Shown here: in pieces, positions 1 to 4,833 of the stretch
How the letters are laid out: each line of letters begins with the position of its first letter
Numbering within the stretch: the first letter of the stretch is position 1
DNA from: Chloroflexota bacterium
Lineage (GTDB): Bacteria; Chloroflexota; Anaerolineae; Caldilineales; Caldilineaceae
Assembly (NCBI GenBank): GCA_016199425.1
Contig: JACQGT010000483.1
Location: 1-7,824 of the forward strand
Length of the DNA: 7,824 nucleotides
Direction of reading: 5' to 3'
Notes under the pieces: model-generated
Database searches by the model: none
What the model was told of the DNA's origin: nothing
Seen by the model: only the letters and a program-made list of their open reading frames with translations
Made by a program: the position numbers and the translations under genes

Positions 1-102
1 CGCGCCGCGCTGACCGGCCAGGGTGTAGAGGCGCATCAGTTGGCGATGGGCCGGTTCGTGAAGATTATCCGCGGCCAAACAGCGGCGGGCGCGGAATATC
101 AT
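1..102 (-). pseudogene. Fragment of a BTAD (SARP/AfsR-type) transcriptional regulator
   Basis: Read on the minus strand, this frame encodes ARRCLAAD followed by LHEPAHRQLMRLYTLAGQR, the helical repeat signature of the bacterial transcriptional activator domain (BTAD). That domain is found in SARP/AfsR regulators and in large TPR/ATPase regulators. The similarity starts at about base 93 and runs off the left edge. Everything that should precede it is missing: no DNA-binding winged helix and no first half of BTAD. The upstream DNA instead belongs to the unrelated ORF at 65-460, which overlaps it in another frame. An ATG lies at 102-100, but no ribosome binding site precedes it and a start inside a helical domain is implausible. 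I read this as the remaining 3' part of a regulator cut by deletion or insertion. Homology is judged by eye from about 30 residues. Confidence 0.6.
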
Positions 103-460
103 TTTCACAGATTTGAAACTCGGCGAGGCTTTGCTGGAGTAGCAAGTCACGCGCTGCTCTGTCGCTGACGCCCAGGATGTTGTAGTGGCAAATATCGCCA
201 CTGGCAGTGGTCTGCTGCTCTGTTGTATACCCGGATGGCAGTATCGCTTCGTCACATGCCCAGAAGATGGGGGGCTGGCTGCTCGTGGGTGGCGGGTAGT
301 ATCGTTCGATGTGCTGGCAAGGGGTCTGGTTCTGGGCCAAGATACATTCCTGATAGATGACGGAAAGGCCGCCACCCGTAGAATTTTTGAACGCAAGGCT
401 GGCAAAGCGTTGCTTACGCCGGTCGAAGTGAAGAGCGTTGAGGATATGGATAAACTTCAT
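65..460 (-). CDS. Hypothetical protein, 131 aa, unrecognised
   Basis: I do not recognise this family. The residues look like real protein rather than a shadow frame: a mixed N-terminal part (MKFIHILNALHFDRRKQRF), a glycine turn (STGGG, 27-31), then CQHIERYYPP (48-57), PPIFWACDE (63-71) and GDICHYNILG (88-97). Four cysteines (39, 48, 69, 91) and nearby His50 and His92 could form a small metal site, but this is only a possibility. No signal peptide or membrane segment is seen. No ribosome binding site precedes ATG 460, and the frame stays open upstream to about 550, so the start is uncertain. The last 10 or so residues (after FQICEN) are read across the BTAD fragment in another frame, so the native C-terminus may be lost. 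It is the only candidate gene between the regulator remnant and radC. Confidence 0.5.
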   Translation of the reverse strand: MKFIHILNALHFDRRKQRFASLAFKNSTGGGLSVIYQECILAQNQTPCQHIERYYPPPTSSQPPIFWACDEAILPSGYTTEQQTTASGDICHYNILGVSDRAARDLLLQQSLAEFQICENDIPRPPLFGRG

Positions 461-520
461 GCCAGTACCGGCGTTCTCGTTGATGTGCGATCTGCAAAAA
501 GATGATACCGAAATGCAAGA

Positions 521-535
521 CTCGTTAGAAACGAG
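521..535. other. Small perfect hairpin, 6-bp stem
   Basis: CTCGTT and AACGAG pair around a 3-base loop. It lies in the 127-base spacer between the 131-aa ORF and radC. No T-run follows on either strand, so it is not a convincing intrinsic terminator. Function unknown. Confidence 0.3.
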
Positions 536-553
536 ATGGCGAATTCAAAAATT

Positions 554-573
554 CAAATCATGAAAATCTGCGT
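554..573 (+). repeat. Dispersed repeat, short copy (20 bases)
   Basis: CAAATCATGAAAATCTGCGT matches the reverse complement of bases 2381-2400 at 17 of 20 positions. It is a short, inverted copy of the decamer-style repeat in the RDD/spoIIM spacer. An 8-T run follows at 577-584. It lies just downstream of the radC stop, in a spacer that otherwise shows nothing recognisable. Confidence 0.5.
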
Positions 574-587
574 CCATTTTTTTTGAT

Positions 588-1307
588 CTATTTGCGAAAG
601 CCCAGTCCCCGCTCTTTCAGGCTGACGAAGCGGCTGCGGGTGACGATCAGGTGGTCGAGAACGTCGATGTTGAGCAATTGGCCTGCTTCGACGATCTTCT
701 CCGTCACCCGCACGTCCTCCGGGCTGGGTGTGGGGTCCCCGCTGGGGTGGTTGTGGACGACAATCATCGACGCACTATTGGCCCGGATCGCGTCCCGGAA
801 GATTTCGCCCACCCGCACCACCGCCGTATTCAGGCTTCCCGAATAGACAGTATTGATCCGCTGCACCCGGTTTTTGGTGTCCAGGAGAACCGTGCGCAAC
901 TGCTCCCGCTCCAGCAACCCCATCTCCAGCATCAGCAGATTCGCCACGTCCGCGGGGCTGTGAATTTGCGCCTGCTCCTCCGGCGCGGCCAGCAGCAGAC
1001 GGCGTCCCAACTCCAGCGCAGCTTTGATCTGCGTCGTCTTAGCCATGCCCAGGCCGTGGGTCTGGCATAGCTCCTCGTGGCTGGCCTGGGCCAGACCGGT
1101 GATGCCCCGGTATTGGATGAGCAGCCGTTCGGCCATGCGCAGCACATTCTCCCCCTTGCCCCCCGTGCGTAGGATAATCGCCAGCAGTTCTGCCGTACTC
1201 AGTGCGTTGGCCCCGGCATAGGCCATGCGTTCCCGGGGGCGCAGACTCTCCGGCAATTCTTTGATGGTCGGGTTGTAGTCGGGGATGGGGTTGTCGGGTG
1301 TGGGCAT
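588..1307 (-). CDS. radC: RadC family protein (UPF0758, JAMM/JAB fold)
   Basis: A 239-aa protein of usual RadC length. The N-terminal part (about 20-105) holds the UPF0758 helical region, LSTAELLAIILRTGG (36-50), and a helix-hairpin-helix-like GLGMAKTTQIKAALELGRR (85-103). The C-terminal part (about 115-239) is the JAMM/JAB metalloprotease-like domain. All expected metal-site residues are present: Glu168 (VGEIFR), His185 and His187, Ser195 and Asp198 in HNHPSGDPTPSPED. RadC was once linked to DNA repair, but its biochemical role is unresolved. Start chosen at ATG 1307 because GGAG lies 6 bases upstream and similarity begins a few residues in. The frame is open to 1985, but that stretch runs through a repeat and antisense-frame RDD coding sequence, so it is not part of the gene. 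It lies 161 bases downstream of the RDD gene and probably has its own promoter at 1433-1461. Confidence 0.93.
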   Translation of the reverse strand: MPTPDNPIPDYNPTIKELPESLRPRERMAYAGANALSTAELLAIILRTGGKGENVLRMAERLLIQYRGITGLAQASHEELCQTHGLGMAKTTQIKAALELGRRLLLAAPEEQAQIHSPADVANLLMLEMGLLEREQLRTVLLDTKNRVQRINTVYSGSLNTAVVRVGEIFRDAIRANSASMIVVHNHPSGDPTPSPEDVRVTEKIVEAGQLLNIDVLDHLIVTRSRFVSLKERGLGFRK

Positions 1308-1313
1308 GGAGGA

Positions 1314-1317
1314 CTCC
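1314..1317 (-). promoter_or_regulatory. Ribosome binding site of radC
   Basis: GGAG on the minus strand with a 6-base spacer to ATG 1307. It decides the short start over a much longer open frame. Confidence 0.6.
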
Positions 1318-1322
1318 GTAGC

Positions 1323-1419
1323 GACTGGCGACTGGAGATTGGCGATTGGAGATTGGCGACTGGGGTTGCGCCGAGACGATACGAGATTTCCAATCGCTGA
1401 TCGCCAATCGCCGGTCGCT
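1323..1419. repeat. Heptamer inverted-repeat element, copy 1
   Basis: Six tandem heptamers of form GAYTGGN fill 1323-1364 (GACTGGC, GACTGGA, GATTGGC, GATTGGA, GATTGGC, GACTGGG). About five degenerate heptamers in the complementary orientation fill 1385-1419. As an inverted repeat, 1321-1349 pairs with 1390-1418 at 24 of 29 positions around a 40-base loop. It lies in the RDD-radC spacer, between the putative radC promoter and its start codon, so it would be transcribed as a leader hairpin. The style resembles the short tandemly repeated heptanucleotides (STRR) described in filamentous cyanobacteria. The element family here is an inference from two copies in this window. Confidence 0.8.
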
Positions 1420-1432
1420 TCTTCTTTCGCCA

Positions 1433-1461
1433 AGTATATCCTTACGTCTGTACCTTTGCAA
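1433..1461 (-). promoter_or_regulatory. Putative sigma-70-like promoter for radC
   Basis: Minus-strand TTGCAA (1461-1456, 4 of 6 to consensus), an exact 17-base spacer, and TATACT (1438-1433, 5 of 6). Transcription would start near 1426 and give a leader of about 120 bases that includes the heptamer hairpin. It begins within 10 bases of the RDD stop codon, as expected of a promoter for radC alone. Based on motif match only. Confidence 0.4.
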
Positions 1462-1468
1462 ACTACTT

Positions 1469-2287
1469 TTACCGGCCCAGTTGCCGGTAGGCTGCGGCCA
1501 CCTGTTGCAGAAATCTCAATGCTTGACCCCGGCCCTGGGGCGCGTCGGTTTGCAGGCGAGCGGCAATAGTGAGGGCCAGCCGATCCACCGCCCGTTGGGA
1601 GATGGTTCCCCTGCGGAGACGGGCCAGGGTCTCCTGAACCAACTCGTAGTCCGCGCTGGTCAGGCGGCGAATTTCCGGGAAGGTCAGGAGTAGTGTTTCG
1701 TCCACCTCCGGCGCGACGGATGTGGAACGGGCGGCCAGAGCATCCAGGGAAACGTCGGCCAGTTCCCGGATGACGAGGGTGCCCGCGGCAAAGTCGCCCA
1801 GCCGCCGGCTCTTTTCGTTGAGAAGCATCACCAGCAGCCCCAGCCCATAGCCGCCGGGCAGAAAATCCACCGGGCGCACCAGATTGCGCAGCAGCACCTC
1901 GACAAAGCCCGCAGGGTTGCCATCCATACGCAGCACACGAATTTTCACAAAGCGCTTGCCCGGCGTCTGCCCGTTCCACAGCCATTCAAAAAGAATGTAA
2001 TAGCCCCAATAGAAGGCAAAGTTGAGCAGCGCATAGAGCGCGATGGCCAGCCCGCCCAGCCAACTGGGCGGCTCGTCCCCCAGCAGAGAGTCTGCGGCCA
2101 GATCGCCCAGGAGTCCCAGCGCCACAAAAACGAGAAGATTGAGCAAAAGCAGCGCGGCAAAGAGAAGTGCGGTGTCGATGAGCGCGGCGATAAAGCGGTT
2201 GCCGATGCCTGCCACTTCGTAGGCAAAGGTGACGCTCTCCGGCGTGTCGATGGCGTATTCCTGCTCCAACAGGGGGTGATCGGCCAT
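1469..2287 (-). CDS. RDD family membrane protein
   Basis: A 272-aa integral membrane protein. RDD hallmarks are all present: GIGNRFIAALID (27-38, with Arg31 and Asp38), GQTPGKRFVKIRVLRMDG (106-123), LLRNLVRPVDFLPGG (132-146) and EKSRRLGDFAAGTLVI (158-173, with Asp165). Hydrophobic segments lie at about 32-61, 76-101 and 143-157. Residues 175-272 form a hydrophilic, probably cytoplasmic tail rich in Leu, Arg and Ala; its function is unknown. RDD proteins are proposed transport or ion-handling proteins, but most are uncharacterised. Start chosen at ATG 2287, where the protein begins MADHPLLEQEYAIDTPESV, a usual RDD N-terminus. The open frame extends 29 codons upstream, but that part reads through dispersed repeats. 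Only a weak AGAGAG lies upstream as ribosome binding site. It is divergent from spoIIM, and such proteins are often neighbours of SpoIIM and DUF58 genes. Confidence 0.9.
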   Translation of the reverse strand: MADHPLLEQEYAIDTPESVTFAYEVAGIGNRFIAALIDTALLFAALLLLNLLVFVALGLLGDLAADSLLGDEPPSWLGGLAIALYALLNFAFYWGYYILFEWLWNGQTPGKRFVKIRVLRMDGNPAGFVEVLLRNLVRPVDFLPGGYGLGLLVMLLNEKSRRLGDFAAGTLVIRELADVSLDALAARSTSVAPEVDETLLLTFPEIRRLTSADYELVQETLARLRRGTISQRAVDRLALTIAARLQTDAPQGRGQALRFLQQVAAAYRQLGR

Positions 2288-2326
2288 TGGGTCTCTCTGG
2301 GTTTGGTGGTAGGATGGGGGAAGCAA

Positions 2327-2347
2327 GCAGTAAGCAGTTATCAGTGG
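2327..2347. repeat. Three tandem degenerate heptamers
   Basis: GCAGTAA, GCAGTTA and TCAGTGG lie in tandem in the divergent RDD/spoIIM spacer. This is a second heptamer family, different in sequence from GAYTGGN. Such CAGTTA/CAGTAA strings recur in spacers of many Chloroflexota and cyanobacterial genomes (recollection, not searched). Confidence 0.5.
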
Positions 2348-2370
2348 CTTCCGATGGCCCTGAAAAAAGG

Positions 2371-2432
2371 ACACGGATGTACACGGATTTTCAGGATTTG
2401 CACGGATTCAATCTGAATCTGCGAAAATCTGT
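2371..2432. repeat. Decamer-style dispersed repeat with nested hairpin
   Basis: Four degenerate decamers run in tandem: ACACGGATGT, ACACGGATTT, TCAGGATTTG, CACGGATTCA. The end folds back: ACGGATTTTC (2383-2392) pairs with GAAAATCTGT (2423-2432) over 10 pairs with one G-T, and inside it GATTCA/TGAATC (2405-2419) forms a second perfect 6-bp stem with a 3-base loop. A 20-base inverted copy lies at 554-573. It takes up much of the 197-base divergent spacer, where no convincing promoter for either gene could be picked out. Confidence 0.65.
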
Positions 2433-2474
2433 CGGGTGCCCCCTGGGCGCTGCGTCCCGCTTTTCACTCTCCCC

Positions 2475-2478
2475 GGAG
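2475..2478 (+). promoter_or_regulatory. Ribosome binding site of spoIIM
   Basis: GGAG with a 6-base spacer to ATG 2485. It decides this start over an open frame that begins 198 bases upstream inside the repeats. Confidence 0.6.
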
Positions 2479-2484
2479 ACGAAG

Positions 2485-3429
2485 ATGCAGATCGATGCGT
2501 TCATTGAAAGAGAAAGAACGGGCTGGCAGCGGCTGGAAAGATTGGCGGAGCGCAGTCGGGGCAACGCCGAAGCGCTCTCTGCGGCGGAACTCTACGAGTT
2601 GGGCCGTCTCTACCAGATTGCGGCCTCCGACCTGGCCCTGGCCCAGCGAGACTTTCCCAGCCACAAAATTACCCGCTATCTGAACCAACTGGTCGGGCGC
2701 ACCCACGCAGTGCTCTACCGAGAAGAACCCCTGCGCTGGCAACAACTGCGCCGTTTCTATACGCAGAACTTCCCCCAACTCTACCGCCGCCTGCTGCCCT
2801 ATACAGCCGTCTCGTTTCTCCTGTTCCTGCTACCGGGCATTATCAGTTTTTTCGTCGTCTGGCAGACGCCGGAGAGCATCTACACACTGCTGGGCCGGGA
2901 GATTGCACCGTTGGTGCGTACAGTAGAGGACGGCGAACTGTGGACGGAGATCGCGCCCAGCGTGCGCTCGGCCGCGGCCACGACGATCCTCACCAACAAC
3001 ATCGGCGTGATGTTCTACGCTTTTGCCGGTTCTCTCACCGGCGGACTGCTCACCCTCTACATTCTGCTCTTCAACGGGCTGAGTCTGGGCGCTATCTTTG
3101 GCCTGCTCCAATTTCACGGGCTGAGTGCGGGTCTGGCCGAGTTCATCCTGGCCCACGGCCCGGTAGAACTCAGTGTCATCTTTCTTTCCGGCGGCTGCGG
3201 TCTCTTTGTGGCGGACGGTCTGCTGCGCCCCGCTCTGCTCACCCGCCAGGCCGCGCTGGTCGAACGGGCCAAGAGTGCCGTGCAATTGATCCTCGGCTCG
3301 GTCCCACTCCTCATTGGGGCCGGGCTGATCGAAGGCTTCATCAGTCCCAGCGGGCTGCCCTGGCCGGTCAAAGCGCTGGTGGGGCTGATGACAGGGGTGG
3401 CGCTGCATTGGTATTGGATAAAGAAGTGA
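2485..3429 (+). CDS. SpoIIM family (DUF95) membrane protein
   Basis: A 314-aa protein. Residues 1-100 are soluble and helical (RERTGWQRLERL, then LSAAELYELGRLYQIAASDLA at 31-51), as is usual in SpoIIM homologues outside spore formers. Hydrophobic segments follow at about 105-126, 170-195, 198-210, 228-250, 268-285 and 295-311. Family signatures are TILTNNIGVMFYAFAGSLTGG (167-187, NN at 171-172), LLFNGLSLGAIFG (194-206), AHGPVELS (223-230) and LIEGFISPS (281-289). In Bacillus, SpoIIM is part of the complex that degrades septal peptidoglycan during engulfment. No other sporulation gene is visible here, so a non-sporulation membrane role is more likely. The start is set by GGAG at 2475-2478. It is divergent from the RDD gene and convergent with DUF58. 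Its stop codon runs directly into the heptamer element at 3428. Confidence 0.9.
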   Translation: MQIDAFIERERTGWQRLERLAERSRGNAEALSAAELYELGRLYQIAASDLALAQRDFPSHKITRYLNQLVGRTHAVLYREEPLRWQQLRRFYTQNFPQLYRRLLPYTAVSFLLFLLPGIISFFVVWQTPESIYTLLGREIAPLVRTVEDGELWTEIAPSVRSAAATTILTNNIGVMFYAFAGSLTGGLLTLYILLFNGLSLGAIFGLLQFHGLSAGLAEFILAHGPVELSVIFLSGGCGLFVADGLLRPALLTRQAALVERAKSAVQLILGSVPLLIGAGLIEGFISPSGLPWPVKALVGLMTGVALHWYWIKK

Positions 3430-3513
3430 TTGGGGATTGGGGATTAGCGACTGGAGATTGGACGTCCACGAATCTCCCAATCTCCAATCCCCAGTCTCCG
3501 ATCCCCAATCTCC
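3428..3513. repeat. Heptamer inverted-repeat element, copy 2; possible bidirectional terminator
   Basis: Five GAYTGGN-type heptamers (3428-3462) face six complementary ones (3472-3513; for example AATCTCC, AATCCCC, GATCCCC). As an inverted repeat, 3428-3461 pairs with 3477-3510 at 28 of 34 positions around a 15-base loop. The element begins within the spoIIM TGA codon and ends one base before the DUF58 stop codon, so it is the whole gap between two convergent genes. A long RNA hairpin would form whichever strand is transcribed. No T-run follows, so an intrinsic terminator role is an inference. Confidence 0.8.
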
Positions 3514-4833
3514 TCAAATCAACATCCGCGCCTTAATCTCCAAATACCTGTCGATCAGCGCCACGCTCAGTTCGTCGGCGGGCACGTCCAGTGTCAGCAC
3601 GCCGTGACGCCGCAATTGCTCCAGACGCAGCTCCCGCTCAGCCAGAAGGGTCTCGGCCACACTGCGCTGGTAGAGCGTCGCGCCGTCGGCGATGGGCTGG
3701 CGGGCCATCTGCTCCACCGTCGGGTCGCGCATCGTCACCAGCAGGGGCAGATGGCCCCGGCGCAAACGTAACATCCCCGCGATGAGCGCGTCCGCGGCCA
3801 CGCTGCCCGTGAGATCGCTGAAGACCAGCACCAGCGAGCGCCTGCTCTGGCGGCTGGCCAGATAGCCAAAGGCCCCGCTGTAGTCCGGCTCCACCGGCTG
3901 CCCCTGCACCGCGTAGAGCAGTTCCAGCATCCGCTGAAACTGCCCCTTGCCTGTGCGGGGTGCCAGCCAGCTTTGCACCTCATCGGCAAAGGTCATCACC
4001 CCCACCCGGTCGCTCTTTTGGGTGGCCACGTAGGCCAGCAGCAGCACCGCGTTGATGGCGTAGTCCATCTTCGCCACCTCCCCCACCGGGCTGCGCATCA
4101 GCCGCCCCACATCCAGCAGCGCCACCAGATTCTGGCTGCGTTCGGTCTCGAATTCCATTGTAATCGGTTTGCCCCGGCGCGCGGTGGCCTTCCAGTTGAT
4201 GGTGCGGTACTCGTCGTCGGGCTGGTATTCCCGCATCCGCTCGAATTCGGAGCCAGCGCCCAGCAGCCGGGTGTTGCGCAGACCTAACTCCCACAGCCGG
4301 TTGCGGCGCAGAAGCAAGTCGTACTTCTTCACATCCACCAGATTGGGGTAGACCTTCACCGGCCCGGCCGCGGGGAAGGTTGCCTGGCGGCGCAGCAGCC
4401 CCAGCGCCGAATCCCAGCGCAGGTGCAGGTCGCCGAAGGCGTAGTCACCGCGGCGGGGCGGGCGCAGATAGTAGACGAGGGTTGTACTCTCTCGCGGCGT
4501 AGCTGTCCCCGTCAAAATGCGCTGCTCGTCGGAGATGGCGAAGGTGGGCGGCGTCTCGTCGCGCAGCCAGACGGGCAGGGGGCGCAGTCCGTAGCGCAGT
4601 TTGACCGTCACCGCCACCCGGTTCCAGGCGGCCAGGGAGAGACGGTCGTCGTGGCTACGGCGCAGTTCCCAGGCCGCGGACGGGGGCGTCAATTGCCAGT
4701 CCGCCAGAAGCAGGGCGCAGACCAGCACCAGCCAGCCCCCCGCCAGCCAGAGAAACATCCCGGCGAAGGTGACGGCCAGCAGGAAGAGGGCGGTGATGGA
4801 GAGGAGGAGAAATCCGCGTGGGGTCAGTTGCAT
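3514..4833 (-). CDS. DUF58 family protein with von Willebrand A-like fold
   Basis: A 439-aa membrane-anchored protein. Two hydrophobic segments at the N-terminus (about 8-28 and 30-45) are followed by a beta-rich region (50-165) and the DUF58 core: GAGSEFERMREYQPDDEYR (193-210) and INWKATARRGKPI (212-224). A VWA-like domain follows (236-435). Its metal-site motif is reduced, with DVGRLM at 241-246 in place of DxSxS, as is usual in this group. SDLTG (339-343) is a later acidic loop. DUF58 proteins are commonly encoded next to MoxR AAA+ ATPases and are thought to work with them as chaperone-like or substrate-handling modules; substrate unknown. No MoxR gene is in the window; folC sits directly upstream. 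ATG 4833 lies inside the last codons of folC (10-base overlap) with no good ribosome binding site, which suggests translational coupling. Length and N-terminus fit the family. Confidence 0.9.
   Translation of the reverse strand: MQLTPRGFLLLSITALFLLAVTFAGMFLWLAGGWLVLVCALLLADWQLTPPSAAWELRRSHDDRLSLAAWNRVAVTVKLRYGLRPLPVWLRDETPPTFAISDEQRILTGTATPRESTTLVYYLRPPRRGDYAFGDLHLRWDSALGLLRRQATFPAAGPVKVYPNLVDVKKYDLLLRRNRLWELGLRNTRLLGAGSEFERMREYQPDDEYRTINWKATARRGKPITMEFETERSQNLVALLDVGRLMRSPVGEVAKMDYAINAVLLLAYVATQKSDRVGVMTFADEVQSWLAPRTGKGQFQRMLELLYAVQGQPVEPDYSGAFGYLASRQSRRSLVLVFSDLTGSVAADALIAGMLRLRRGHLPLLVTMRDPTVEQMARQPIADGATLYQRSVAETLLAERELRLEQLRRHGVLTLDVPADELSVALIDRYLEIKARMLI

Noticed and set aside
185..505. 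Plus-strand 106-aa ORF opposite the hypothetical gene
   Set aside because: No family-like motifs and no ribosome binding site; the minus-strand frame has more protein-like composition. Neither is certain, but the plus frame looks like the shadow.
577..584. Intrinsic terminator at the 8-T run
   Set aside because: No GC-rich stem precedes it on the plus strand and no plus-strand gene ends there. On the minus strand it would be an A-run.
1323..1419. CRISPR array
   Set aside because: Units are 7 bases with no spacers between them and reverse orientation in the second half.
1308..1985. N-terminal extension of radC to give a 465-aa protein
   Set aside because: The extra 226 codons run through the heptamer repeat and the RDD gene in another frame, and show composition typical of a shadow frame. 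ATG 1307 has a good ribosome binding site and gives the usual RadC length.
2288..2374. Longer RDD start at 2374
   Set aside because: The added peptide (ITAYCLLPP and so on) is the translation of the CAGTTA-type heptamers, a common artefact of repeat DNA.
2300..2384. Promoter for the RDD gene (TTTTCA, 18 bases, GATAAC on the minus strand)
   Set aside because: Both hexamers are weak and the -10 falls within repeat DNA. Not strong enough to report as a feature.
2287..2484. Longer spoIIM start upstream of ATG 2485
   Set aside because: The added residues are translated dispersed repeats. GGAG at the correct distance supports 2485.
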